A stretch of DNA of 64,000 bases, taken from the NCBI GenBank assembly GCA_934149165.1, contig CAKPDY010000001.1, positions 1 through 64,000 of the forward strand, written 5' to 3'. This document shows positions 16,935 to 27,193 of the stretch, one piece after another. This stretch comes from an uncultured Clostridia bacterium (lineage in GTDB: Bacteria; Bacillota; Clostridia; TANB77; CAG-508). The notes below the pieces were generated by a model. It did not search any database. It saw only the letters and a list, made by a program, of their open reading frames with translations, and was not told the origin of the DNA. The position numbers and the translations under genes were made by a program. How positions within the stretch are numbered: the first letter of the stretch is position 1; every line of letters begins with the position of its first letter.

Positions 16935-16976
16935 TGGTTATGTTAATGTAACATCATACCCAAAAAATTACATAAT

Positions 16977-17005
16977 TTGACAAATATCGCATTTTATCAT
17001 AATAT
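16977..17005 (+). promoter_or_regulatory. Promoter of mscL
   Basis: -35 TTGACA (16977-16982), 17-bp spacer, -10 TAATAT (17000-17005), 37 bases before the start codon. Confidence 0.75.
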
Positions 17006-17042
17006 ATTAAAATACACTACTAAAAATAATGGAGGGATTTTT

Positions 17043-17495
17043 ATGTTAAAAGAATTTAAAAAATTTATATCAAAAGGAAATATTTTAGATATGGCTATTG
17101 GTGTTATAATAGGTGGTGCTTTTCAAAAAATAGTTACATCTTTAGTAAACGATATAATAATGCCAGCACTTTCTTTTTTAACAGGAAAAGTAAATATTGC
17201 AGATTTAGGTTTCTCATATCAAGAAATAACCATAAAATATGGTTCATTTTTATCTTCAGTTATTGATTTTTTAATTATAGCATTTTCAATATTCATTGCA
17301 ATAACTGTTGCAACAAAACTTAATAATACTATTAATAATAGTGTTACAAAAGTAACTCACGGAAAATTCGGAAAAAGAAAAAAAGCACCAGAACCAACCA
17401 CAAAAATTTGTCCTTTCTGTTTTTCAGAAATAAACATAAATGCTACAAGATGTGCACATTGCACTTCTGAATTAGAAAACACTAAAAACAATTGA
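17043..17495 (+). CDS. mscL: Large-conductance mechanosensitive channel MscL with zinc-ribbon tail
   Basis: 150 residues from ATG 17043, chosen because GGAGG lies six bases upstream; a longer in-frame start at 16977 would begin within the promoter. The N-terminal amphipathic helix ([18 protein letters not shown]) and two membrane helices are typical. The C-terminus adds CPFC and CAHC pairs, a small zinc ribbon seen in some Firmicute MscL proteins. It opens under membrane tension to release solutes after osmotic downshock. Confidence 0.95.
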   Translation: MLKEFKKFISKGNILDMAIGVIIGGAFQKIVTSLVNDIIMPALSFLTGKVNIADLGFSYQEITIKYGSFLSSVIDFLIIAFSIFIAITVATKLNNTINNSVTKVTHGKFGKRKKAPEPTTKICPFCFSEININATRCAHCTSELENTKNN

Positions 17496-17521
17496 GAGTC
17501 TTAACTATTTTGACTCTCAAT
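17491..17521. terminator. Bidirectional terminator between mscL and spoIVFB
   Basis: 10-bp stem ATTGAGAGTC/GACTCTCAAT with an 11-base loop, overlapping the last codons of both convergent genes. Confidence 0.8.
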
Positions 17522-18160
17522 TATTTTATACATTCTCATTTTCATATAATATTTTTCATTTTCCTTAATTACTAAATACCACAAATAACTTATTATTATT
17601 ATTACAGAAATATTTTTCAAATAAAAAATCATAATACTAGCAAAAATTGTTAAAATTATAATACTTACATTTGAAACAATATTAATATACATATATGTAT
17701 TTTTTAATCCATCAATTATATGTAACATATTTTTCAAAACCCTTCCACCATCTAAAGGATAAATAGGTAATAAATTAAAAAATGCTATTAAAATATTTGA
17801 ATAAACTATAACATCATTTGAAATATTTAAAAATTCCACATTAAATAAAATTGCAAATATAACAATAAAAATATTTACCATTGGTCCCATAACTGCTATA
17901 ACCATTTTTTTTAATGCAAGAATATTACCTTTAATAATTTTTTTATTATAATCATTTTCTTTAATACAAAACGAAATTGAAAGACCTACAGGATTTATAC
18001 CTAATGTTTTTGGTTTAAAACCTAAACATATACCTGCTATTAAGTGTCCTAATTCATGTAAAAATGCAAATAACATTAAAACACCATAAATTTCTATTTG
18101 CCTTGTTATGTAAAAAATTATAATGAAAAAAAATATTTTTAAATTTATTTTTATTTGCAT
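17501..18160 (-). CDS. spoIVFB: SpoIVFB-like intramembrane metalloprotease (M50)
   Basis: 219 residues with about six membrane helices. Zinc motif HELGH around residue 35 and the third ligand in NLLPIYPLDGGR around 130, diagnostic of site-2 proteases. In Bacillus SpoIVFB cleaves pro-sigma-K in the mother cell. The neighbouring upstream gene encodes a membrane M23 protein like SpoIVFA, its inhibitor, which supports this assignment over other M50 proteases. AAGGAG lies six bases before the ATG. Confidence 0.88.
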   Translation of the reverse strand: MQIKINLKIFFFIIIFYITRQIEIYGVLMLFAFLHELGHLIAGICLGFKPKTLGINPVGLSISFCIKENDYNKKIIKGNILALKKMVIAVMGPMVNIFIVIFAILFNVEFLNISNDVIVYSNILIAFFNLLPIYPLDGGRVLKNMLHIIDGLKNTYMYINIVSNVSIIILTIFASIMIFYLKNISVIIIISYLWYLVIKENEKYYMKMRMYKIIESQNS

Positions 18161-18180
18161 ATAATCTCCTTACTTATATT

Positions 18181-19228
18181 TTAAAAATTTAAAATTAATG
18201 TTGGATCAACATATCTATTATCCTTTCTTATTTCAAAATGTAAATGCGGTCCAGTTACTTTTCCTGTTGCCCCAACTTTTCCAATTTCTTGTCCCTGATT
18301 TATATAATCACCAACATTTACATTTATTTCACTACAATGAGCATATACTGTTAAAACATTACCATTTTGAATTTTTATGTGATTACCATAGTCGCCTGCC
18401 CATGAAGCAGCAACAACAGTTCCTTCCATTGAAGCACATATTTTAGTACCTGTTACTGCACCAATATCCACCCCCTGATGAAATGATGAAATTATTTCAG
18501 TTGCCTCTCTATTACCAAAACCAGATGTAATATATCCTTGAACTGGTATAATTAAACTACAATTTTGTTTTACATATTCTGCATCTAATTCCATTTGACT
18601 TTTATTTTCTGCAATATTTTCTACATTATCGCTTCCACCACCAATTCCTGGATTTTCATTTGAATTATTTTCTTGGGTATTGTTTTCTTGGGTATTGTTT
18701 TCTTGTGCATTTCCTTCTTGCATATTATTTCCTTCTACAGTATTTTCTCCTGTGTTATTAGTACCTTCTGTATTTTCTTGTGTATTATTTTCTCCGATTA
18801 TTTTCATTTTCTTCTTTATTTTCATTACCTATATTATCTTTCTCTTCACCTTCATTAACATTGCTTTCATTTTGTTCCTGATTTTTTAAATTTTTATCCA
18901 TTTGTAAAATATTATTAAAATTATTATTAAAATATTCCATAAATTGATTGTATAAATTTTGAAAATTAATATCATAATTTAAAATATTTTTTGTATTATT
19001 TATTACATTTTCACTAAATACATTATTATAACCTTTTATCATATAAAATGCTGTATATATTAATATACATACAATAATTTGAGTAATCATTTTTTTACCT
19101 AATGAAACCTTATTTTTCTTTCCAACATTTACAGTTGTAGTAGAAACCCTTACACCCTGTGCTTTTCTTCTATAATATATTTCCTCTGCTCTTCTTATTC
19201 TTTCTTCTGGAGAAATAATTCTTTCCAT
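18181..19228 (-). CDS. spoIVFA: SpoIVFA-like membrane M23 peptidase, +1 frameshift at CGG
   Basis: Read as one protein of 348 residues: 144 codons, skip C at 18796, resume at GGA. The N-terminal part is cytosolic and basic with a membrane helix around 52-70. Then comes a long Asn/Glu/Thr-rich linker that contains the slip site, and a C-terminal M23 (LytM) domain. The zinc motif HQGVDIG and the HLHFE motif are both complete, so it may be catalytically active, unlike some SpoIVFA proteins. Its position just before spoIVFB supports the SpoIVFA assignment. Without the slip, the anchor and the peptidase would be separate; the peptidase half also has an in-frame ATG at 18825 but no good ribosome-binding site. 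Confidence 0.8.
18794..18796 (-). other. In-frame CGG, +1 frameshift site 3 (spoIVFA-like)
   Basis: Minus strand zero frame reads AAT AAT CGG AGA AAA TAA. Skipping C gives GGA GAA AAT AAT ACA and continues the same low-complexity Asn/Glu linker into the M23 domain. Confidence 0.85.
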
Positions 19229-19291
19229 ATGTTTTCAACTCCCAATAAATACTTACTTTTTACGTCTGAAACTATAAGTATTTTATAAAAT

Positions 19292-19334
19292 AAAAAAGAC
19301 ATATGATATAATTTATATCATACTTGTCTTTTTT
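19292..19334 (-). terminator. Terminator after the tail-anchored protein gene
   Basis: Long stem AAAAAAGACA...ATGATATA pairing with TATATCAT...TGTCTTTTTT, with T-rich sequence on both strands. Confidence 0.75.
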
Positions 19335-19380
19335 AATTTATATGTTATTTTTATAATTTTATTCTTTATATTTTTATAAT

Positions 19381-19737
19381 TTACATTTTTACTATATACG
19401 CAATTGCAATAACAATAATACAGCCTAATGTATAAATAACCTTTTTTAAATTTTTACATTTTTTTTCTAAATTAAAGGTATTTTTTGAATCTGCTAAATC
19501 CTGTTCTTCTAGCTTATTAATATAATTAGAAATAACCAATTCTGCCTCTTTTATTACATAATCATTTTCATTATCTTTATTTTCATAATTAAAGAAATTA
19601 TCTTCATCAAACTTACTTTCAGCATATTCTATTTTTCTTATTTTTTGATTGTTTTTTAATACTACAAAAGCTTCCTCAACCAAATTAGAAGGTAAATTTT
19701 TTAAAATAACAATATTTCTCATATTATTGATATCCAT
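19381..19737 (-). CDS. Small tail-anchored membrane protein
   Basis: 118 residues from ATG 19737, chosen because AAGGAGG lies five bases upstream; an earlier in-frame ATG (19809) would read through that site. A charged alpha-helical body is followed by one hydrophobic helix at the very C-terminus (about 98-116), giving a tail-anchored topology with the bulk in the cytoplasm. No known motif. It follows yyaC on the same strand. Confidence 0.65.
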   Translation of the reverse strand: MDINNMRNIVILKNLPSNLVEEAFVVLKNNQKIRKIEYAESKFDEDNFFNYENKDNENDYVIKEAELVISNYINKLEEQDLADSKNTFNLEKKCKNLKKVIYTLGCIIVIAIAYIVKM

Positions 19738-19808
19738 ACATTCCTCCTTAAACAACATATATAAAGTTAATATACAGATATTTTTACCAATATTTTCTTT
19801 TTTATTCA

Positions 19809-20345
19809 TTAAATATTATTATTTACAATTTCTATTATTCCACTAGAAACTAGGCTAGACATATACTTAATTTTATCTATTGAAACATTTTTTAACTGTT
19901 TAAAGTTTTTAATGCAATTATTACAATTTTTACCAACAACTGCCTTTATACTAATATTTCCAATTATATTATTTTTCTTTCCTAACCCTTCTGCATATTT
20001 AAGACCCCTATTTTGAATAAAAATTTTTCCAATATCACTTTCATTTGATAATGCAGAATCTAAAACTATAATTAAGCTTCTTTTATATGATTGTTTTATT
20101 TTTTTTATAATTTTTTCTATATTAGCATAACAAATAATATTTTCATAATCACCAATAACCTTAATATTTTTCTTTGTTTGCATACATTTTTTTAAATTTT
20201 CTCCAACTAATGGTCCAAAGGAATCACCTATTACTTTATTAGTTCCAATACATAAAAATATTATATGATTATTTTTATTTTTTATATTAATAATATTATT
20301 AAGTTCCCATACAAATCTTTTATATTCTACAGTTTCCTTCAACAT
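19809..20345 (-). CDS. yyaC: Spore protein YyaC (DUF1256, GPR-protease-like)
   Basis: 178 residues. The motif CIGTNKVIGDSFGPLVG around 32-48 and the acidic strand LIIVLDSAL around 90-98 match the DUF1256/YyaC family, structurally related to the germination protease and hydrogenase-maturation proteases. In Bacillus yyaC is a sporulation gene. Conserved Asp residues in both motifs are present. GGAGG lies before the ATG. Confidence 0.85.
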   Translation of the reverse strand: MLKETVEYKRFVWELNNIINIKNKNNHIIFLCIGTNKVIGDSFGPLVGENLKKCMQTKKNIKVIGDYENIICYANIEKIIKKIKQSYKRSLIIVLDSALSNESDIGKIFIQNRGLKYAEGLGKKNNIIGNISIKAVVGKNCNNCIKNFKQLKNVSIDKIKYMSSLVSSGIIEIVNNNI

Positions 20346-20472
20346 AATTCCTCCACTTTTTTATAGAATATGCTGTTTTTTACTTTTTATTCCTTTTTAA
20401 AATTGTAGGTATATAAATTTTGTATTATTGTAATAATTTTTTTTCATTTGCTACATATTAGCTACAAATTAA

Positions 20473-20518
20473 CTACAAAAAAATAAGGAAATGATTTTAT
20501 AAAACCTTTTCCTTATTT
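20473..20518 (-). terminator. Terminator of spo0A
   Basis: Stem AAATAAGGAAA/TTTCCTTATTT with a run of T on the minus-strand side, directly after the stop codon. Bases 20346-20472 hold nothing else I can support. Confidence 0.85.
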
Positions 20519-20523
20519 TGTAT

Positions 20524-21342
20524 TTATGCACTTTTTATTTCTAATCTTAATTTATCTGCAATCATTGCAATAAATTCGGAATTTGTTGGCTTTCCTTTTG
20601 AATTTGAAACTGTATAACCAAATATACTTTCCACTGTATCTACCTGACCTCTACCCCATGCTACTTCAATTGCATGACGTATAGCTCTTTCAACTCTTGA
20701 CGGTGTAGTGTGATATTTATTTGCTATTTCAGGATATAATTGTTTTGTAATTTGATTAATTACATCAATATCATTTACAACCATCATAATTGCCTCTCTT
20801 AAATATTGATAACCTTTTATATGTGCTGGTACACCAACTTCATGAATTATGTTTGTTACTAACGCCTCTAAATTATCTGATGATTTTATTTTTTCCTGTT
20901 GTATCTCTATATAAGGTGCTCTTATTTCTCTATTAATGTAGCTTACTTTGTTTCCTAATGGTTGGAATGACTTTATTTCTTTCATTCTTTTTATTAGTAC
21001 ATCTATTTCAAATGGCTTGATTATGTAATATTCTGCACCTAAGTCTATTGCTCTTTGTGTTATTTTTTCTTGTCCAACTGCTGAAACCATTATACAAATA
21101 GGTCTTTTTTCCATTCCTGATTCATTAATTTTTTCTAATACTCCTAGTCCGTCTAAATGTGGCATTATAACATCTAATATTGCTATATCTGGTTTTGTAA
21201 TTGATATTAATTCAGCTGCTTCTTTCCCATCTCTTGCTACTCCAACAATTTCCATATCCTTTTCTTCTTTTAAGTAACCTAATAAAGTCATAGCAAAATC
21301 GTGGTTATCATCTGCTATTAATACTGTTATCTTATTATCCAC
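20524..21342 (-). CDS. spo0A: Sporulation master regulator Spo0A
   Basis: 272 residues from a GTG start at 21342. The ATG at 21351 touches the AGGAGG directly and has no spacing, while the GTG sits nine bases away. The receiver domain begins VLIADDN and has [12 protein letters not shown] with the phospho-acceptor Asp and the Lys of YIIKPFE. The C-terminal Spo0A DNA-binding domain carries [20 protein letters not shown]. Phosphorylated Spo0A starts sporulation. The common clostridial neighbour spoIVB is absent here. The promoter is near consensus, and a 31-base palindrome lies in the leader. Confidence 0.97.
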   Translation of the reverse strand: MDNKITVLIADDNHDFAMTLLGYLKEEKDMEIVGVARDGKEAAELISITKPDIAILDVIMPHLDGLGVLEKINESGMEKRPICIMVSAVGQEKITQRAIDLGAEYYIIKPFEIDVLIKRMKEIKSFQPLGNKVSYINREIRAPYIEIQQEKIKSSDNLEALVTNIIHEVGVPAHIKGYQYLREAIMMVVNDIDVINQITKQLYPEIANKYHTTPSRVERAIRHAIEVAWGRGQVDTVESIFGYTVSNSKGKPTNSEFIAMIADKLRLEIKSA

Positions 21343-21365
21343 CTTTTTCATCCTCCTGTTTTTTT

Positions 21366-21396
21366 ATTTGTAAAATATTGGAAATATTTTACAAAT
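21366..21396. promoter_or_regulatory. Perfect palindrome in the spo0A leader
   Basis: 14-base arms (ATTTGTAAAATATT and its exact complement) around a 3-base spacer. It lies between the -10 box and the ribosome-binding site. It is not a 0A box. It could bind a repressor as DNA or form an mRNA hairpin just before the start. Confidence 0.7.
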
Positions 21397-21399
21397 ATG

Positions 21400-21428
21400 A
21401 TTATAAACTTTAGATAAAAATTTTGCAA
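21400..21428 (-). promoter_or_regulatory. Promoter of spo0A
   Basis: Minus strand -35 TTGCAA (21428-21423), 17-bp spacer, perfect -10 TATAAT (21405-21400). Confidence 0.75.
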
Positions 21429-21440
21429 TACTTTTTTGGA

Positions 21441-21480
21441 AATTTTTTCCAGTTATTGTAAATTTTTTCCAGTTTCTGTA
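21441..21480. repeat. Two 20-bp tandem repeats upstream of the spo0A promoter
   Basis: AATTTTTTCCAGTT followed by a near-identical TTGTA or CTGTA, twice with a 20-bp period, or about two helix turns. A very similar sequence lies upstream of the pilin-like gene promoter (around 1960-1976). Confidence 0.65.
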
Positions 21481-21484
21481 TTTT

Positions 21485-22102
21485 CTAAATACAAGACTTC
21501 CTAATATTCCTATTTTCAACAACTCTATATTTCAAAATGTTGCAATTTTCAATAATTTTATTTAATTCTTCTTGTTCTAACTCTGCATAGCATTTAACAT
21601 TACTTTCAAATACAATATTAACAATATTTATATAATATTTTTTACAATAATACTTAAAATTTTCCAATTGTGTATATTGCATTTCAAATTCAACTTCTAA
21701 ACCAATTGTTTCATTTGCATATGTAGCAGTATTAATGGCTTTTATTGTTACATCTGAATATGCCCTAACTAATCCTCCTGTGCCTAATAAAATACCACCA
21801 AAATATCTTGTAACTACAACTAATACATTACATAAATTGTTTTTATTTAATATATTTAACATTGGTGAACCAGCAGTACCACTTGGTTCACCATCATCAC
21901 TAAATCTTTCAACAATTCCATCTGAAGTCATTATTCTGTATGCAAAACAATTATGCCTAGCATCAAAATATTGTTTTTTTATATTTTTTAATATTAATTG
22001 AATTTCTTGTTCATTTCTTACATAAAAAAGATTAGCTATAAATTTCGATTTTTTTTCCACAATTTCAGTTTTTATTTTTTCTTCTTGAATTGTTAAAAAC
22101 AT
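21485..22102 (-). CDS. YigZ/IMPACT family protein
   Basis: 205 residues. The N-terminal UPF0029 domain has KSKFIAN, ARHNCFAYRI, SDDGEPSGTAGSPML and VVTRYFGGILLGTGGLVRAY, all hallmark motifs. The C-terminal DUF1949-type domain covers the last ~65 residues. The family is widespread and linked to translation or nucleic-acid binding; its exact role is unsettled. It starts 18 bases after the flavoprotein stop and may share its transcript. Confidence 0.92.
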   Translation of the reverse strand: MFLTIQEEKIKTEIVEKKSKFIANLFYVRNEQEIQLILKNIKKQYFDARHNCFAYRIMTSDGIVERFSDDGEPSGTAGSPMLNILNKNNLCNVLVVVTRYFGGILLGTGGLVRAYSDVTIKAINTATYANETIGLEVEFEMQYTQLENFKYYCKKYYINIVNIVFESNVKCYAELEQEELNKIIENCNILKYRVVENRNIRKSCI

Positions 22103-22120
22103 AAAGTTACATCTCCTATT

Positions 22121-23452
<1,332 letters not shown>

Positions 23453-23489
23453 TTTTCTTTCCTTACCTAAAAATATTTTTTATATTTTA

Positions 23490-24743
23490 TTATTTTAATA
23501 AATTAGTAACAGCTTTTAAAACTCCAAGTTTACCATATTCATATGTTAGTCCACCTTGCATAAAAGCCAAATATGGAGGACGAATTGGTGCATCACAAGA
23601 AAGTTCAATAGAAGAACCTTGTGTAAATGCTCCAGATGCCATAATTACTTTATCTGTATATCCTGGCATATCCCATGGCTCAGGAATCGAATTTGAATCT
23701 ATAGGTGAGCCCATTTGTATTCCTTGACAATATTTTATTACTTTATCTGCACTTCCAAATTCTATTGTTTGAACTATATCTGATCTTTTTTCATTGTATT
23801 TTGGAACAGTTTTATATCCTAGTTCTTCTAACATTTTACTTGCAAAAACTGCTGTTTTTAAACTACTTCTTACAACACTTGGTGCCATAAATAAACCTTG
23901 TAAAATATATTTATTCATTCCTAAGCTTGGTCCAACTTCTTTTCCTTGACCAGGAACTGTTAATCTTTCTGCCGCAAGTTCCACCAAATCACTTCTACCT
24001 GCAATATATGCACCATTTGGTGCAATTCCTCCACCTAAATTTTTTATTAATGACCCAACAATTATATCTGCACCAAAACTTGTAGGTTCAATTTTTTCAA
24101 CAAATTCACCATAGCAATTATCTATCATAATAATTATATTTTTATTTATTTCTTTTATAAATTTTACAACTTTTTCTATTTTATCTAATGTTATACTTTT
24201 TCTAGTAGCATATCCTCTTGAACGTTGTATTTCAATTAATTTTATATTTTCTTGTTTAATTTTCTTAGCTATTTGTTCATAATTAAAATCATCATCAATC
24301 ATATCTATTTGTTCATAATTTACACCAAAAGATTTTAAAGATGAATTATTATGTTCAATTCCTATAACTTTATCTAATGTATCATATGGTTTACCACATA
24401 TACTAAGCATTGTATCTCCTGGTCGCAAAAAAGCAAATAATGCAACTGTTAGAGCATGACTTCCAGATATAAACTGCCCACGAACAATACAATCTTCTGC
24501 ATTTAAAACATCTGCAAATACCTTTTCAATTGTATCTCTGCCTATATCTCCATAACCATACCCTGTTGTACTTCCAAAATGCATATCTGATATATTATAT
24601 TTTTGCAATGCTTTTAATACTTTAGCAGTATTATATTCACATATTTCATCTATTTGTTTAAAAATTACTTCTACATCTTTTTCTACTTTTTTTGATAAAT
24701 CAACTACATTTTCACTAATTCCTAATTCTTTGTACATTTTCAT
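23490..24743 (-). CDS. Methionine gamma-lyase family PLP enzyme (YnbB-like)
   Basis: 417 residues, fold-type I PLP enzyme. PLP-binding segment GSLIKNLGGGIAPNGAYIAG around 236-255 contains the Schiff-base Lys. FGSTTGYGYGDIGRD near the N-terminus and GSHALTVALFAFLRPGD are characteristic of the family formerly called aluminium resistance protein. It likely cleaves C-S bonds of sulfur amino acids. The ATG at 24743 overlaps the upstream small gene by four bases; a second Met at 24737 has better spacing to GGGAG and may be the true start. Confidence 0.88.
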   Translation of the reverse strand: MKMYKELGISENVVDLSKKVEKDVEVIFKQIDEICEYNTAKVLKALQKYNISDMHFGSTTGYGYGDIGRDTIEKVFADVLNAEDCIVRGQFISGSHALTVALFAFLRPGDTMLSICGKPYDTLDKVIGIEHNNSSLKSFGVNYEQIDMIDDDFNYEQIAKKIKQENIKLIEIQRSRGYATRKSITLDKIEKVVKFIKEINKNIIIMIDNCYGEFVEKIEPTSFGADIIVGSLIKNLGGGIAPNGAYIAGRSDLVELAAERLTVPGQGKEVGPSLGMNKYILQGLFMAPSVVRSSLKTAVFASKMLEELGYKTVPKYNEKRSDIVQTIEFGSADKVIKYCQGIQMGSPIDSNSIPEPWDMPGYTDKVIMASGAFTQGSSIELSCDAPIRPPYLAFMQGGLTYEYGKLGVLKAVTNLLK

Positions 24744-24892
24744 ATCTCCCTTTTCTTTTCAATACTATTTTCATTATTTTCTTTTATAACTCTACAATTT
24801 ACTGAATTACAAATGAAATTCAAGCAAATATAAATTATAATTGAAATTACTAAACTTAAAAAAATTTTTCCTTTTTTAGTATAAAACCACAT
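24740..24892 (-). CDS. 50-residue membrane protein between kinase and lyase
   Basis: Starts MWFYTKKGK, has one hydrophobic helix (about 9-27) with two Cys nearby, and ends in a charged tail. The stop TGA overlaps the next start as ATGA, and AAGGGAG inside its last codons serves that next gene. Its own GAGAGG is ~15 bases from the ATG. The overlap supports a real, translation-coupled small gene. Function unknown. Confidence 0.55.
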   Translation of the reverse strand: MWFYTKKGKIFLSLVISIIIYICLNFICNSVNCRVIKENNENSIEKKREI

Positions 24893-24924
24893 ATAAAATT
24901 ACGCAAACACCTCTCTTAAAAAAT

Positions 24925-26433
24925 TTATTCTTGTGCCAAATTTAAATCAAAGAAAAACTCTATACCATCTGGTTTATTTATAGCACCAAATTCATTTTTA
25001 TAATTATTCATTATAGCTTTAACATAAGCCAAACCTATACCGGTTCCTCCATTTTCTCTATTTCTTGAAGAATCTATTTTATAGAATCTACCCCAAATTC
25101 TTTGCAATTCTTCTTCATTAATATTATCTCCACTATTAAAAATGTTAACTCTTACTTTATTTTTTTCAGCATCTAATAAAATATTTATTTCAATTTTTCT
25201 TTCATTTTTTACTTCTTTAGAATATTTAATAGCATTTGTTAAATAATTTATAAGAATTTGTTCAATATAAAAAATATCTGCATTAACCATAATAACATTA
25301 TTAATTTCAAAATACATTTTTATATTATTTTCTTCTAGCATTACATTACATTTTTTTATTACTTCTAAAATTAAAGAAACAATATCAAAATTTTCGTTAT
25401 TAAATTCTAGTTTACCATATTCTATTCTCATTAATTCTAATAATTGTTTTACTAATCTATCCATTTTATTTGCTTCATCTAATATAACATTAGCATAAAA
25501 TTTTCTAGATTCATCATCAACATTAACATTTTCTACAAGACCTTCTGCATATCCTTGAATTAATGCAATTGGAGTTTTTAATTCATGTGATACATCTGAT
25601 ATAAACTGTTTTCTCATTTCATCAATTTTAGATTTTCGTTCAATATCTCTTTCTAATTCTGAATTATTTATTGTTAGCTGTTTTATTGTTTTTTCCAGTT
25701 TTTCAGACATTATATTAATACTTTTTCCTAGATTATCTATTTCATCTTCACTATTTTCGACTTGATATTTTTGTGAAAAGTCTAAATCAGACATTTTTTT
25801 TGCAATACTATTTAATTCCAATATCGGTGTTGCAAATTTTCTTGATATAAAAGATGCAATAATTCCTGAAATAATAATAACAGCACTTCCTATTGCTATT
25901 AATACATTGTTTGATATTCTTGCACTTTCTTTTAAATCTGCTGTTGGTGTTTTCATATATAGTTTAGCACCATTATCTAAATATGCAGATACAATTATAT
26001 AATTTATTTTAGTATCATATTCTTTAATTAAATTAATATTTATATTTTTGCCTTTATATAATATTTGTATGTTTTCCCCATTTTTCTTTATTTGATTTAA
26101 GTTTTCTATTCTTTCTGTGTAATCTTTTTTATAATTATCTGTTGCTAACATTATAACATTTTCATCTGTTTCAATTATAATGTCTAAATTATTATTAATA
26201 GCTAATGTTTTCAAGTTTTTTTCTAATTCTTCATATGGTAATTCATTGTTATATGAAGTATTTATTTCTTCGTAAATATGCCTCATAATTTTAGTTTTAT
26301 TATATAAATAAAATTTTTCTAATACAACATTATTTGTTAAAACTAATAATATTATAACTAATGTAATAACAACACATATAGTAAAAAAAAGTTTAATTCT
26401 TACAGATTTTAAATTTTTACGTATCTTATTCAT
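24925..26433 (-). CDS. Two-component sensor histidine kinase
   Basis: 502 residues. Membrane helices at about 13-33 and 172-192 bracket a ~140-residue extracytoplasmic sensor domain. Then follow a HAMP linker, a HisKA domain with phospho-acceptor His in DVSHELKTP, and an HATPase domain with N-box NYLTNAIKYS and G-box GTGIGLAYV. It overlaps the response-regulator stop by eight bases, so the pair is co-translated. The signal is unknown. The pair lies downstream of the heterodimeric ABC exporter and may regulate it. Confidence 0.95.
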   Translation of the reverse strand: MNKIRKNLKSVRIKLFFTICVVITLVIILLVLTNNVVLEKFYLYNKTKIMRHIYEEINTSYNNELPYEELEKNLKTLAINNNLDIIIETDENVIMLATDNYKKDYTERIENLNQIKKNGENIQILYKGKNININLIKEYDTKINYIIVSAYLDNGAKLYMKTPTADLKESARISNNVLIAIGSAVIIISGIIASFISRKFATPILELNSIAKKMSDLDFSQKYQVENSEDEIDNLGKSINIMSEKLEKTIKQLTINNSELERDIERKSKIDEMRKQFISDVSHELKTPIALIQGYAEGLVENVNVDDESRKFYANVILDEANKMDRLVKQLLELMRIEYGKLEFNNENFDIVSLILEVIKKCNVMLEENNIKMYFEINNVIMVNADIFYIEQILINYLTNAIKYSKEVKNERKIEINILLDAEKNKVRVNIFNSGDNINEEELQRIWGRFYKIDSSRNRENGGTGIGLAYVKAIMNNYKNEFGAINKPDGIEFFFDLNLAQE

Positions 26434-27115
26434 TTCTACCTTTTACCTCAAATTTATATCCAATACCTCTTATTGTTTCAATATATTTGCCTTTCTTTCC
26501 AAGCTTATGTCTTATTTTTTTTATATGACTATCTATTGTTCTTGAATCCCCATAATAATCATAATTCCAAACATTGTTTAAAATTTTATCTCTTGATAAA
26601 GCAATTCCTTTATTGTCTATTAAATATTTTAATAATTCGTATTCTCTTAAACTTAATTCTATTAATTTTGAATCTACTTTTACTGTTCTTCCATCTGTAT
26701 CTATTTCTATTCCACCAATTTCATATACATTTCCTAATTGTTTTGTTGTTCTTTTTAATAAAGCTTCCACTCTTGCAACTAAAATTTTTGGACTAAACGG
26801 CTTTGATATGTATTCATCTACTCCTAATTCAAACCCAAATAGTTCATCTTGTTCTTCACCTCTTGCGGTTAGCATTATAATTGGTACATTTGACTTTTGC
26901 CTTATTTGCCTTAATACTGACCAACCATCAAGTTTTGGCATCATTATGTCTAACAATATTAAATTAATTTTTGTCGAATTTTCTTCAAAAACTTTTAAAG
27001 CATCTTCACCATCTACTGCTTCTAAAATTTTATATTCTTTTTTCACTAAAAAATCTTTAATTAATTTTCTCATTCTTGATTCATCATCAACTATTAAAAT
27101 TGTAATATCGTTCAT
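26426..27115 (-). CDS. OmpR-family response regulator
   Basis: 229 residues. The receiver domain has acidic pair DDE, phospho-acceptor Asp in LLDIMMPKLDG (~54), and Lys in ISKPFSPK. The C-terminal winged-helix DNA-binding domain ends in GIGYKFE. AGGTGG precedes the ATG. Partner of the kinase encoded immediately downstream. Confidence 0.95.
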   Translation of the reverse strand: MNDITILIVDDESRMRKLIKDFLVKKEYKILEAVDGEDALKVFEENSTKINLILLDIMMPKLDGWSVLRQIRQKSNVPIIMLTARGEEQDELFGFELGVDEYISKPFSPKILVARVEALLKRTTKQLGNVYEIGGIEIDTDGRTVKVDSKLIELSLREYELLKYLIDNKGIALSRDKILNNVWNYDYYGDSRTIDSHIKKIRHKLGKKGKYIETIRGIGYKFEVKGRNE

Positions 27116-27193
27116 ACTTTACCACCTTTTTTCATAATATTTTATATTATAAAATATATTTATGTCCATAGTGTGAACAGTTTTCAAATTATA

